From positions 434,001 to 498,000 of the forward strand of contig NZ_CP126158.1 of the NCBI RefSeq assembly GCF_030127145.1: a stretch of 64,000 bases of DNA, in the 5' to 3' direction. Shown here one piece after another: positions 55,967 to 64,000 of this stretch. This DNA is from Halobaculum halobium. Lineage in GTDB: Archaea > Halobacteriota > Halobacteria > Halobacteriales > Haloferacaceae. Positions within the stretch are counted from its first letter, which is position 1; each line of letters starts with the position of its first letter. The notes beneath the pieces were generated by a model. That model was not told the DNA's origin. It saw nothing but the letters and a program-made list of their open reading frames with translations, and did no database searches. The position numbers and the translations under genes were made by a program.

Positions 55967-58072
55967 TTACGCCTCGTGTACGTCGCTCTCGCCCGGCGGG
56001 AGGAACTCTTGAACCCGGTCGGCGGAGGCGACCTTGCGGACGAACCCCTGGTCTGCGAACCGGTCCTTGAGGAGGCGGTAGCACTTCATCGCCGCGTCGT
56101 TCTGGGCGAACCGGCCCGGCGTGAGGCGAATCGTCGTCTCCGCGCGCGCTTCGACCGCGCTCGGCGGGCCGCCGACGACCCGCGTCTCCGGCTCCACCTG
56201 AACGCCGACGGCGACCTCGGCGGGCATGTCGCGGTAGTAGTCGCGCTCGCCGCGGATGACGAACCCGCCCTTCTCGATGTACTCTCCCGACTCGGGCGTC
56301 TTCGACACCTGGTCGGGCGTGACGACGTACGCGTCGCCGGCGCCGCGGCCGTCCTTCCAGACGGACGAGTAGGAGACGGCGAACTGCGCGGCCTCCCGTC
56401 GGGACTGCTCGGGGATGGTCACGTCTCGGGCGGCCTCCGAGGGATCGGTGGCCTTGATGATGGTGACCGGACCGCCGTGGGCCTGCGCGTGACAGAACAG
56501 GTCTCGGCCCTCCATGTAGTTCTTGACGAGTTCCTCGTTCTGGTCGGCGTTGCGCCCGCCGATCACGAGGAAGTCGTCGCTCGTCTCGAACCAGCGGAAT
56601 CGGTCGTACCAGTTGTCCCGCTGCCGTACCGGGATCGACGGTCGCGAGAGCCAGTCGACGTCCTGCTGTTCGTCGGTCTCCTCCTCGGCGTCCGCCTCGG
56701 CCTCGGGGTCGCCGTCGGCGGCCTTCCATTCGGCCTTTCGCTCCTTGACCGCTGCAAGCTCCTCGCGGGTGTTCTCGATGGCCGCGAGCGCGCCCTCCTT
56801 CTTCTCCTCGATGCGCTTGGCCTCCTTGTACAGCCGGTCGGCGTTCTTTTCGGGTCCGGTGTCGGCCCGCAGGGTGACGACCGTCCCGTCGAGGTCGACG
56901 GCGACGGTTCCCTCGGAGCCGTCGACGCCGCGGACCGCCTCGGCTTCGGGGATCCCGCGGTCGGCGCCCTCGAGGAACGTCTCGTCGATCTCCTCCCAGC
57001 CCCGTCCCGCCTCGCGGGCGGCCTGGATCGTCGAGAGCACGTCGGCGACGAGGTCGTAGTGGGCGTACACGGCCTCGGCCTTCTCGCGCTCGGCGGCCGC
57101 CCGCTCGTCGAAGTCGTCGATCGCGCCCTCCTGCTGGTCGATGATGCGTTGCTTCTTCGCGATCTCCGCCTCGAAGTCGGGGGAGTCGTCGACCTCCTCG
57201 TCCTCGGTGAGATCGAGCCGGTGGAAGTACGCGTCCAGCGCGGCGTTGAAGTCGTCGTACGCCTCCGACTCCCTCCCCTCGCGCTCCTCGAGAGGGAACG
57301 GCGTCACGTCGACGACGGCGTCGTCCTCCAGGTAGACGCGGGGGTCGAGATCCCCGGAGCGGAGGCGCTCGCCCATCCGCTGGATCGCGTCGTATACCGC
57401 CCGGTACTGCTCCTCGCCGGCGTCGGCGATGTCGAGCGTCTTCTCGACGCCAGCGCGGGTGCAGAACTCCTCGGCGTAGAGGCCGCCCATGTTGAGCTGG
57501 GTCGCGAGCGTGCGCACCACATCGGTGTCGGAGTCCTCCATCCGGGCCTCGAGCACCTCGTAGCGCACGTCGAAGGGGTTGATCCGCGACTGCGGGTACT
57601 CGTACTGGCTGCCCGGCGCGACCGTGCGCGACTTCAAGCGGACGGTTTCGAGGCTGCGTTGTACCTCCCCGGTCTCGTCGAGCACGGCGACGTTGCCCTC
57701 GCCGAACAGCTCGGCCACGACGCACGTGTTCTCGTCGGGGCGCTCGAAGTCGAACGAGAGGATACGATCGAACTCGTACTGCTCGACGCCGGCGAGTTCG
57801 CCGCCCGCAAGCCGCGAGCGGAGCGTCTTCGCGAACTCCGGCGGACGGCCGGGCGCGTCGGGGACGTTCGCGGGATCGGCGATGTGACACCGTTTCACAT
57901 CCCCCGTCTCGACGAGGAGCTCGACCCGCCCGCGGTCGTAGTCGCGGAGCTTGAAGCGGACGAGGTCGTCGCCGTAGAGGTAGACCTTGTCCACCTTCGC
58001 CCCCTCGTACCGGGAGAGCTCCCCGGCGAGGGCCGCGAGGTCGACGCTCGTCATTTCGGTTTTCGGGTCCAT
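55967..58072 (-). CDS. rqcH: Ribosome-associated quality control factor RqcH (NEMF/Rqc2 homologue)
   Basis: A 701-residue protein of the NFACT family. Residues 1-200 form the NFACT-N domain (VDLAALAGELSRYEGAKVDKVYLYGDD), residues about 210-300 an HhH part, residues about 300-450 a long coiled coil, and residues about 490-620 the NFACT-R domain (WYDRFRWFETSDDFLVIGGRN, CHAQAHGGPVTIIKA). Homologues bind 50S subunits with stalled peptidyl-tRNA and add C-terminal tails. Archaea lack most other known RQC factors, so nearby genes are of interest. Confidence 0.92.
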   Translation of the reverse strand: MDPKTEMTSVDLAALAGELSRYEGAKVDKVYLYGDDLVRFKLRDYDRGRVELLVETGDVKRCHIADPANVPDAPGRPPEFAKTLRSRLAGGELAGVEQYEFDRILSFDFERPDENTCVVAELFGEGNVAVLDETGEVQRSLETVRLKSRTVAPGSQYEYPQSRINPFDVRYEVLEARMEDSDTDVVRTLATQLNMGGLYAEEFCTRAGVEKTLDIADAGEEQYRAVYDAIQRMGERLRSGDLDPRVYLEDDAVVDVTPFPLEEREGRESEAYDDFNAALDAYFHRLDLTEDEEVDDSPDFEAEIAKKQRIIDQQEGAIDDFDERAAAEREKAEAVYAHYDLVADVLSTIQAAREAGRGWEEIDETFLEGADRGIPEAEAVRGVDGSEGTVAVDLDGTVVTLRADTGPEKNADRLYKEAKRIEEKKEGALAAIENTREELAAVKERKAEWKAADGDPEAEADAEEETDEQQDVDWLSRPSIPVRQRDNWYDRFRWFETSDDFLVIGGRNADQNEELVKNYMEGRDLFCHAQAHGGPVTIIKATDPSEAARDVTIPEQSRREAAQFAVSYSSVWKDGRGAGDAYVVTPDQVSKTPESGEYIEKGGFVIRGERDYYRDMPAEVAVGVQVEPETRVVGGPPSAVEARAETTIRLTPGRFAQNDAAMKCYRLLKDRFADQGFVRKVASADRVQEFLPPGESDVHEA

Positions 58073-58191
58073 CTGATTGGATCCGGGTAGTCGGGGCGGG
58101 TGTTTGGGCGTTGCGGGACGCGTCGCCGCCGGACGGTCGGACGCGACGCCGTCGAACGGTCAGTCGTGACGCCCGCGCTCGCACGCCCCGT

Positions 58192-59532
58192 CTACCGACG
58201 CGACAGGATCAGCCCCGTCGCCGACGCGACGAAGGCGATGCCCGCGAGCACCGCGAACAGCGTCGGCGGGTTCGCGTACGTCAGGACGGTTCCGGCGACG
58301 GCACCGCCGAGCGCACCGACGCCGAAGACGCCCAGATAGGTGTAGCCGTACGAGAGCCCGCGCGTCCCGGCGGGCGTGTATTCGGCGACCGTCGCCTGGT
58401 AGAACGGCTGCACGACGAACAGCGTGGCGCCCAGTACCGCGCCGAAGACGAGGAACGGACCGAATCCGAGGTTCGCGACCGGGAGGAACAGTAACGCGAG
58501 CACGCCCAGCAGCCCGAAGCTGAGCGCGATGCCGCGCTCGACGGGGATCCGGTCGGTGAGCTTCCCGCCGACGTACTGGCCGACGACGCCGATCATCAAC
58601 AGGCCGGAGTAGACGTAGTTCGCGGGCGACACCTCACGCGACGCGAGGTCACCGAGGACGTCCGTGAGGCCGCCCGGCAGCAGCGAGCCGACGACGACCG
58701 GCGCGAAGCCCGGGAGATCATCGAGAAGCTCAGGCATGAACGTGAGCACGCCGCGGTAGTACAGCCCGGACATCATCACGACGAGGAACACGAGCGCGAA
58801 GCTCCCCGTGAACAGCACCCGCGACTCGGTGATGAACTCCGAGAGCGAGTCGACGCCCGCGTCGGCCTTCGAGTCGCCTCCGGCAGCGTCGTCGCCGCCG
58901 TCGGTCGCGGCCTCGACGGCCGCCGTCTCGTCGAAGCTCGCGCGGACGGCGTACAGCGCCGCAAGCAGCGCGGGTGCCGCGAGGATCGCCGCGACCGTCT
59001 GCCAGTCGAGGAACAGCAGCAGGAGCGTCGTCACCAGCGGCCCGAGGCCGATACCGAGGTTGCCAGCGATACCGTGGTACGCGAAGCCGGTTCCGCGTTC
59101 CTCGACCCCCTTCGAGAGCAGGGCGAGCCCGGCGGGGTGGTACACGGACGCGGAGACGCCCCACACGACCATGGCGAGGGTGATCGCCACGAGTCCGGGC
59201 GCGGCCCCGAGTAAAACGAAGGCGGCCGCCATCCCGACGAGGCAGGCGGTGATGAGACGTCTCGATCCCACGCGGTCGACGAGCACGCCGCCCGGGAGCG
59301 CTCCCAGGCCGAAGAGGCCGTACCCGACCGTCACCAGCAGGCCGAGCGTCGCGGAGGTGACCGCGACCTCGACCGGGCCCAGCGCGACCACGTCGAACTG
59401 CGCCAGCCAGATGGGGATGAAGATCGGGATCGACAGCTCGTAGGTGTGGACCATCCCGTGGGCCAGCATCGTGAGCCCGACGATGGATCTGTCGTTCCGG
59501 TTCACACGCGAACGAGGCTGCTCCGACGTCAT
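58192..59532 (-). CDS. MFS transporter
   Basis: A 446-residue major facilitator protein with 12 helices. Loop 2-3 carries GGVLVDRVGSRRLI, and VVWGVSASVYHPAGLALLSK is typical of drug and sugar-like carriers. An acidic central loop (about 205-235) and GGKLTDRIPVERGI in the second half complete the fold. The ATG at 59532 is preferred; an in-frame upstream start would add 17 residues. Substrate is unknown. Confidence 0.88.
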   Translation of the reverse strand: MTSEQPRSRVNRNDRSIVGLTMLAHGMVHTYELSIPIFIPIWLAQFDVVALGPVEVAVTSATLGLLVTVGYGLFGLGALPGGVLVDRVGSRRLITACLVGMAAAFVLLGAAPGLVAITLAMVVWGVSASVYHPAGLALLSKGVEERGTGFAYHGIAGNLGIGLGPLVTTLLLLFLDWQTVAAILAAPALLAALYAVRASFDETAAVEAATDGGDDAAGGDSKADAGVDSLSEFITESRVLFTGSFALVFLVVMMSGLYYRGVLTFMPELLDDLPGFAPVVVGSLLPGGLTDVLGDLASREVSPANYVYSGLLMIGVVGQYVGGKLTDRIPVERGIALSFGLLGVLALLFLPVANLGFGPFLVFGAVLGATLFVVQPFYQATVAEYTPAGTRGLSYGYTYLGVFGVGALGGAVAGTVLTYANPPTLFAVLAGIAFVASATGLILSRR

Positions 59533-59648
59533 GTACGCGTCGGTGCCGGCACGGACCGCCGTGGGATCGGCTCGTGTCGGCACGGGAAGCGGTCCGAGCG
59601 GTGCGGGGAACGAAACGACTAATCGCCCCCCGCGACAATCGCCGTGTA

Positions 59649-59978
59649 ATGAGTGCGCACGACTGGCCCCACGACCCCGACGGCGAACAGGGCAGCGAGG
59701 GGCGCCGAAAGTACGGACACGCGGTGCTGGTGAAGAAGGTCGACGAGGAGGAGGACTTCCCGCTTCGCGCGGGGGACTACCGCGAGGAGTTCAGCGACCA
59801 CCCCGTCCGGCTCGATGCGGACACCGTCGTCTCGGTCGAGGACATTTTCCAGCACATCGACGACGACACCGAGTTCGAGGACATCGTCGCCTTCCACAAG
59901 GCCGTCGGCAAGACGATGCGCGACAACGACTACTGGACCTACGAGGGCGCTGACGCGTTCACCCGCACGCGCGGGTGA
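59649..59978 (+). CDS. Conserved haloarchaeal protein, DUF5785-like
   Basis: A 109-residue acidic protein starting SAHDWPHDPDGEQGSEGRRKYG and continuing AVLVKKVDEEEDFPL and VVSVEDIFQHIDDD. I associate it with the DUF5785 family, known from haloarchaea only and of unknown function. It ends convergently with the uridine kinase gene. Confidence 0.75.
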   Translation: MSAHDWPHDPDGEQGSEGRRKYGHAVLVKKVDEEEDFPLRAGDYREEFSDHPVRLDADTVVSVEDIFQHIDDDTEFEDIVAFHKAVGKTMRDNDYWTYEGADAFTRTRG

Positions 59979-60135
59979 GATCGCAGCACACTCAGATCAC
60001 AGTCTACTAGCTGCTCGGTCGTTGGTCGTTCCGACTGGTCCGTGGTCCGAGCGGAGCGTCCGTGCGTCGGATCTCGGAGCGGTCGTCTCGATCGACACCG
60101 ATCCACCTGGATCCGCGTCGAGACGTCCGTTGCGT

Positions 60136-60813
60136 TCAGCGCGTCCGTCCGCCGATCTCGCGTTCGAAGTCCTCGCGCTCCCACGTGCGGGTCCCCTCGC
60201 CCTCCACCTCGTTCTGAAGCTTCTCCTCCAGCAGATTGATCGCCATGCGGTTGGCCCCCTCGGGGATGATCAGGTCGGCGTGCTTCTTGCTCGGCTCGAT
60301 AAACTGCTCGTGCATCGGCTTCACCGTCGAGAGGTACTGGTCGATCACGCCCTCGAGGTCGCGGCCGCGGTCGACCACGTCGCGCTCGATGCGGCGGAGG
60401 ATGCGCACGTCAGCGTCCGTCTCGACGTACAAGCGCAGGTCAAGCATGTCGTTGATCTCCTCGTCGTACAGCGCGAGGATTCCCTCGACCACGATGACGT
60501 CGGTCGGCTCGACGGTCTCGGTCTCCTCCTTGCGGTTGTGGATCTCGAAGTCGTACTGCGGCATTTCGACGCTGGTCCCCGACAGCAGCGTTTCGAGGTG
60601 CTCGCGGAGGAGCGCCCACTCGAACGCGTCCGGGTGATCGTAGTTCACCTCCGCCCGCTCCTCGAGGTCGAGGTGCGAGAGGTCTCGGTAGTAGTTGTCG
60701 AGCGGGATGCGGGTCACCGAGTCGGTTACGCGCTGGGTGATCAACCGGGAGACCGTCGTCTTTCCGGCGCCGGTCCCCCCGGCGATACCGACGACGAACG
60801 AGGGGTACGTCAT
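60136..60813 (-). CDS. udk: Uridine kinase
   Basis: A 225-residue kinase of the PRK/uridine kinase family. The P-loop is GGTGAGKTT (12-20), the catalytic Asp lies in IPLDNYYRDLSHL, MPQYDFEIHNR binds the nucleoside, and VVEGILALYDEEINDMLDLRLYV carries Walker B. The Arg-rich lid (RILRRIERDVVDRGR) follows. It phosphorylates uridine and cytidine in salvage. The deletion of a C-terminal UPRT domain is normal for this length. Confidence 0.93.
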   Translation of the reverse strand: MTYPSFVVGIAGGTGAGKTTVSRLITQRVTDSVTRIPLDNYYRDLSHLDLEERAEVNYDHPDAFEWALLREHLETLLSGTSVEMPQYDFEIHNRKEETETVEPTDVIVVEGILALYDEEINDMLDLRLYVETDADVRILRRIERDVVDRGRDLEGVIDQYLSTVKPMHEQFIEPSKKHADLIIPEGANRMAINLLEEKLQNEVEGEGTRTWEREDFEREIGGRTR

Positions 60814-60903
60814 TCACCGATCCTCCCCCGCGCGTCGGCTTGGGCGTGTCGGTCCGTGGGCCTCCCGTCGAACGACCGTGTGAACCGTCCACGTTCGGTC
60901 AAG

Positions 60904-60910
60904 TTTATAA
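60904..60910 (+). promoter_or_regulatory. TATA box for the LivJ-like gene
   Basis: TTTATAA centred 27 bp before ATG 60934. Confidence 0.6.
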
Positions 60911-60933
60911 CGAGCTACGGCATTAGCTCTCAC

Positions 60934-62271
60934 ATGGCACGCAATATCGATCGCCGTGACGTCCTGAAGGGCGCCGGTACGGCAGGCGTCGTCGGACTCG
61001 CGGGATGTATCACCCAGAACGACTCAGGCGGCGAGAACGGCGGCGGCGGTGGCGGCGGTGACGACGAGGACACCGAAGCCGAGGGGGAGACGACGGAGGC
61101 GTCCGACGACTCCGGGTCGATGCGCACCGTGATGCACTCGGTGCTGATGCCGCTCACGGGCGACCTCGCGTCGCTCGGCGGTCCGATCCGCGACGGCGGG
61201 ACGCTCCCGGTGAAGCAGCTCCGTGCCGCCGGTGACATGCCCGTCGAGTTCGACCAGACTGTCGAGGACACGCAGACTGACCCGCAGGCCGGTATCCAGG
61301 CGGCAAACGGCCTTGCGAACGCCGGCTACCCGACCGTGTGTGGGCCGGCCTCCTCGGGAGTGAATCTCCAGGTCACCCGCGAGGTGTTCATCCCCAACGG
61401 GATGATCGGGTGTTCGCCGTCTTCGACGTCGCCCAACGTGACGACGCTCGACGACGACGACCTGATCTTCCGGACGGCGCCCTCGGACGCGCTGCAGGGA
61501 CAGGTGATGGCGCAGGTGGCCGACAACGAGCTCGGGAACTCCAGCGCCTCGATCCTGTACGTCAACAACGACTACGGGCAGGCGCTGGCCGACTCGTTCT
61601 CCCAGGCGTTCCAGGACAACTACTCCGGGTCGGTCCAGGAGTCGGTCGCGTTCGAGCAGGAGCAGTCCAGCTACACCTCGCCGCTGTCGACGGCGATGAA
61701 CGACTCGCCGAGCATGCTCGTCGTCATCGGCTACCCGGCATCCGGGATCCAGATCTTCCGCGACTTCTACGCGAACTACAACAACGACACGGACGTGCTG
61801 GTGACCGACGGGCTCGTCGACCCGACGCTCCCCGACGAGGTCGGCAACGACATGGCGAACGTGTTCGCCACGACGCCGCAGGCGACCGGTCCCGGCCAAG
61901 CGGAGTTCGCCTCGCTGTACGAGGACGAGTACGACCGCGCTCCCGGCGTGTTCAACGCCCACGCGTACGACGCCTCCGCCGTCTCCCTGCTCGCGAACGT
62001 CAAGGCGGGCGAGAACGACGGCGACGTGATCAAAGAGGAGATGCGCGCGGTGGCCAACCCCAACGACGGGATGGAGGTCACGCCCGGGAACCTCGCCGAG
62101 GGGCTGCGGGCCGTCGCGAACGGCGACGACGTGTACTACCAAGGCGCCTCATCGTCGGTCGACTTCGACGAGAACGGCGACATGACGGCCGTCACGTATG
62201 CGTTCCTCCAGTACAACACGGACGTGGAGGGCAACGTCGAGACGATCAGCACCATCGACTTCGAGGCCTGA
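60934..62271 (+). CDS. Tat-exported branched-chain amino acid-type (LivJ) substrate-binding lipoprotein
   Basis: A 445-residue periplasmic-binding protein of the leucine-binding type. The N-terminus has DRRDVLKGAG (Tat motif) and the lipobox LAGC. An acidic, Gly-rich tether follows (residues about 28-60), and the two-lobed fold starts at VLMPLTGDLASLGGPIRDGG. NGLANAGYPTVCGPASSG and ILYVNNDYGQALADSF are typical of family 6 receptors. No permease or ATPase gene lies beside it, so it must rely on subunits coded elsewhere or act as a sensor. The ligand may be an amino acid or an aromatic or amide compound. Confidence 0.9.
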   Translation: MARNIDRRDVLKGAGTAGVVGLAGCITQNDSGGENGGGGGGGDDEDTEAEGETTEASDDSGSMRTVMHSVLMPLTGDLASLGGPIRDGGTLPVKQLRAAGDMPVEFDQTVEDTQTDPQAGIQAANGLANAGYPTVCGPASSGVNLQVTREVFIPNGMIGCSPSSTSPNVTTLDDDDLIFRTAPSDALQGQVMAQVADNELGNSSASILYVNNDYGQALADSFSQAFQDNYSGSVQESVAFEQEQSSYTSPLSTAMNDSPSMLVVIGYPASGIQIFRDFYANYNNDTDVLVTDGLVDPTLPDEVGNDMANVFATTPQATGPGQAEFASLYEDEYDRAPGVFNAHAYDASAVSLLANVKAGENDGDVIKEEMRAVANPNDGMEVTPGNLAEGLRAVANGDDVYYQGASSSVDFDENGDMTAVTYAFLQYNTDVEGNVETISTIDFEA

Positions 62272-62391
62272 ACGGCCGACAGCGGCCGACCGCGTTCAGA
62301 GTTTTCACGCGTCCACATTCCTACACCCGCCGGTCCACCTTGGGATCGGTCTCCGCTCGCTCCGCCTCCTTCGACCGCCGCGACCCTCGGA

Positions 62392-62395
62392 TTTA
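62392..62395 (+). promoter_or_regulatory. TATA-like element for the amidohydrolase gene
   Basis: GATTTAGG around 62392-62395 is about 28 bp before ATG 62421. Confidence 0.4.
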
Positions 62396-62420
62396 GGCCC
62401 TTCCCGGACGCAGCCAGGGT

Positions 62421-63569
62421 ATGCACGTACTCAAGAACGGGACAGTCGTCGACAGCGACGGCACGCGGGAGGCGGACGTCGCGATCGCGGACGGGGAGAT
62501 TATCGCCGTCGGCGACGTCGGCCGCGGCGACTCAGAGACCGATGTGAGCGGGCAGTTCGTCGCCCCCGGCCTGATCGACTCGCACGTCCACCTGATGATG
62601 GACGGCCGCCCCGACGTCGCGACCGCCGAAGACGAGAGCGACTTCGACCACGCGTACATCGCCGCTGCGAACCTCCAGAAGGCCGTGGAAGCGGGCGTCA
62701 CAACCGTCCGCGACCTCGGCGCCTCGGGAACGCTCGCGCTCGACGCCGGTCGGGCGGTCGCGGAGGGGCGACTCGTCGGCCCGCGCGTACTCGCGTGCGG
62801 ACAGAACGTCGTGATGACCGGCGGGCACGGCCACTGGTTCGGCCGCGAGGCCGACGGCCCGGACGAAGTCCGCAGGGCCGCCCGAGAACAGCTCAAGCGC
62901 GGCGCGGACGTGATCAAGTGCATGGCGACCGGCGGCGTGCTCACGGAGGGTGCCCAGACCGGCGCGCCGGAGCTCACCGCCGAAGAGCTGGAGGCGCTCG
63001 TCGACGCCGCGAGCGCGAAGGGCGTCCCGACGGCCGCACACGCCCACGGGAAGGAGGGCCTGCTCAACGCCGTCGACGCCGGCATCACGAGCATCGAGCA
63101 CGGCACGTTCATGGACCGGGAGGCGGCCGAAGCGATGGCGACCGAAGGGACGTACTGGGTACCGACCGCGGCCGCCCTCAAGAACATCGTCGAGAACCCC
63201 GACGCGGGGATCCCGGAGTCGGCCATGGACAAGGCCGTCGAAGCCAGCGAAGCGTTTGCCACCTCGTTCGACCACGCCGAGGCCGCGGGCGTCGACATCG
63301 CGATGGGAACTGACGCGGGCACCCCGTTCAACCACTTCGACAGTATCGCCGACGAGCTGGCGTTCATGGTCGAGTACGGACTGAGCCCAGAGGCGGCCCT
63401 GGAGGCCGCGACCGTCACTGCCGCCGAACTGTGCGGTCTCGACGACGTCGGCCTCGTCGACGAGGACTACCGGGCAGACCTTGTCGTCCTCGACGACAAC
63501 CCCGCCGTCGACGCCGACGCGTGGCAGGACCCCGCCGCGGTGTTCGCCGACGGCGACCGCGTCGTCTGA
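62421..63569 (+). CDS. Metal-dependent amidohydrolase (prolidase/imidazolonepropionase-like)
   Basis: A 382-residue enzyme. The beta-sandwich plus TIM-barrel fold shows the first metal motif DSHVHLMMD, a carboxylated-lysine candidate in GADVIKCMATGGV, and later HAHGKEGL, SIEHGTFMD and a catalytic GTDAGTP. The subgroup includes Xaa-Pro dipeptidases and other peptidase-like amidohydrolases with binuclear zinc. It follows the LivJ-like gene but has its own promoter. Confidence 0.88.
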   Translation: MHVLKNGTVVDSDGTREADVAIADGEIIAVGDVGRGDSETDVSGQFVAPGLIDSHVHLMMDGRPDVATAEDESDFDHAYIAAANLQKAVEAGVTTVRDLGASGTLALDAGRAVAEGRLVGPRVLACGQNVVMTGGHGHWFGREADGPDEVRRAAREQLKRGADVIKCMATGGVLTEGAQTGAPELTAEELEALVDAASAKGVPTAAHAHGKEGLLNAVDAGITSIEHGTFMDREAAEAMATEGTYWVPTAAALKNIVENPDAGIPESAMDKAVEASEAFATSFDHAEAAGVDIAMGTDAGTPFNHFDSIADELAFMVEYGLSPEAALEAATVTAAELCGLDDVGLVDEDYRADLVVLDDNPAVDADAWQDPAAVFADGDRVV

Positions 63570-63648
63570 CGAGAATCGGCCGTGTGAACGACGACCGTGC
63601 GCCGGAATCCGACCTTCCGCGGATGAGCGGGGCCGATTCTGGGGTGGC

Positions 63649-63654
63649 TTTTTA
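63649..63654 (+). promoter_or_regulatory. T-rich TATA element for the 51-residue zinc protein
   Basis: TTTTTA centred 28 bp before ATG 63680. Confidence 0.5.
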
Positions 63655-63679
63655 GCGATCAAGCGATTGGGTCCGTTCG

Positions 63680-63835
63680 ATGCCGGAGTGTGCAAACTGT
63701 GGCGGATTCGTGACCGAACGCTACGTTCGGGTGTTCGCGCCCGGCGAACGGGAGACGGTTCGGGTGTGCCCGAACTGCGAGGACAAGCTTCGAGACGGTG
63801 CGGACGTGCGCGAGGCGCGTTCGAAGCGGACCTGA
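63680..63835 (+). CDS. Small haloarchaeal zinc-finger protein (DUF7563-like)
   Basis: A 51-residue protein with CANCGGFVTERYVRVF and CPNCEDKLRDG, forming one four-Cys zinc site, and an Arg-rich end (VREARSKRT). Many haloarchaeal genomes carry near-identical small proteins, possibly as regulators. The TATA box and codon usage support it. The family name is from memory and not verified here. Confidence 0.75.
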   Translation: MPECANCGGFVTERYVRVFAPGERETVRVCPNCEDKLRDGADVREARSKRT

Positions 63836-63935
63836 TCGGGTTCTATCGACACGTCGCTTTCGCGGCCCCGCTGGGCGTGACTGCCGGCGGTGTCGCCTCC
63901 GAAGAACTACTACCGGGCCGCCGGAACCGGTCCGT

Positions 63936-64000
63936 ATGAACGGAGATCGATCCGGTGAGGCGCTTGCACCCCTCGCCGGTGCGCTGCGAGCCGGGGAACG
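63936..64000 (+). CDS. Start of a gene cut by the right edge
   Basis: An ATG at 63936 opens a frame (MNGDRSGEALAPLAGALRAGE) that stays open to the end of the window. Codon use fits this genome, but no TATA box with the usual spacing is visible and only 21 codons are available, so the call is tentative. Confidence 0.35.
   Translation, partial: MNGDRSGEALAPLAGALRAGE

Noticed and set aside
54590-58090. Open frame of 1166 codons on the + strand
   Set aside because: It is antisense to rqcH and the DUF4013 genes, has a skewed Arg/Val/His composition and no family motif; it arises from high G+C.

Overview
This window reads as a chromosomal segment of a halophilic archaeon (class Halobacteria). Signs are the very high G+C, strongly acidic proteins, Tat-type lipoprotein signals on solute-binding proteins, archaeal replication and translation factors (PriS, GINS, LSm, L37e, aIF2-beta, TFB, Pelota, RqcH), and several families largely confined to haloarchaea. 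Start codons are often preceded at about -26 to -30 by a short T/A-rich TATA element, as expected for leaderless haloarchaeal mRNAs. I used this to choose starts. Genus cannot be fixed from sequence alone.

Layout. 1-10.6 kb: a carbohydrate locus with a TrmB-type regulator (cut by the left edge), a complete ABC importer (binding protein, two permeases, ATPase), a small membrane protein, two Gfo/Idh/MocA dehydrogenases and a TIM-barrel sugar isomerase/epimerase; a CNNM/CBS membrane gene sits inside it. 10.7-15.7 kb: a NuoF-like subunit and a large NuoG/FdhF-type formate dehydrogenase. 15.7-25.5 kb: ribose-1,5-bisphosphate isomerase-like protein, primase small subunit and GINS, Bcp peroxiredoxin, an EamA transporter, GGPP synthase, RNase J, LSm-L37e, PurF. 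25.8-29.7 kb: a DUF420-like protein, tRNA-Leu(GAG), a surface protein with a (DTPT)n minisatellite stalk, thymidine kinase, a Yip1-like membrane protein. 29.9-40.7 kb: a DHH/OB protein with a degenerate active site, Elp3, MscS, ZIP, an M20 carbamoylase/amidase, bacterial-type ThrRS, two tiny genes, CspA.

40.9-64 kb: a thiolase plus HMG-CoA-synthase-like/DUF35 pair, TFB, zinc-ribbon microproteins, aIF2-beta, UPF0058, DUF555, OGG-type glycosylase, an APC permease, an ornithine cyclodeaminase family enzyme, MFS and GNAT genes, the ribosome-rescue group pelA-DUF4013-DUF4013-rqcH, a second MFS, a DUF5785-like protein, uridine kinase, a LivJ-like binding protein without its transporter, an amidohydrolase and a small zinc protein. 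A gene beginning at 63936 runs off the right edge.

Five genes are out of frame. All seven breaks fall in G/C runs of 4-5 bases and all have the sign of one missing base, so under-called homopolymers are a better explanation than real decay. The strongest candidates for new biology are the TrmB-linked sugar oxidation locus with its shared palindromic elements, the NuoF-like subunit with a degraded flavin motif, and the catalytically degenerate DHH/OB/S1 protein.
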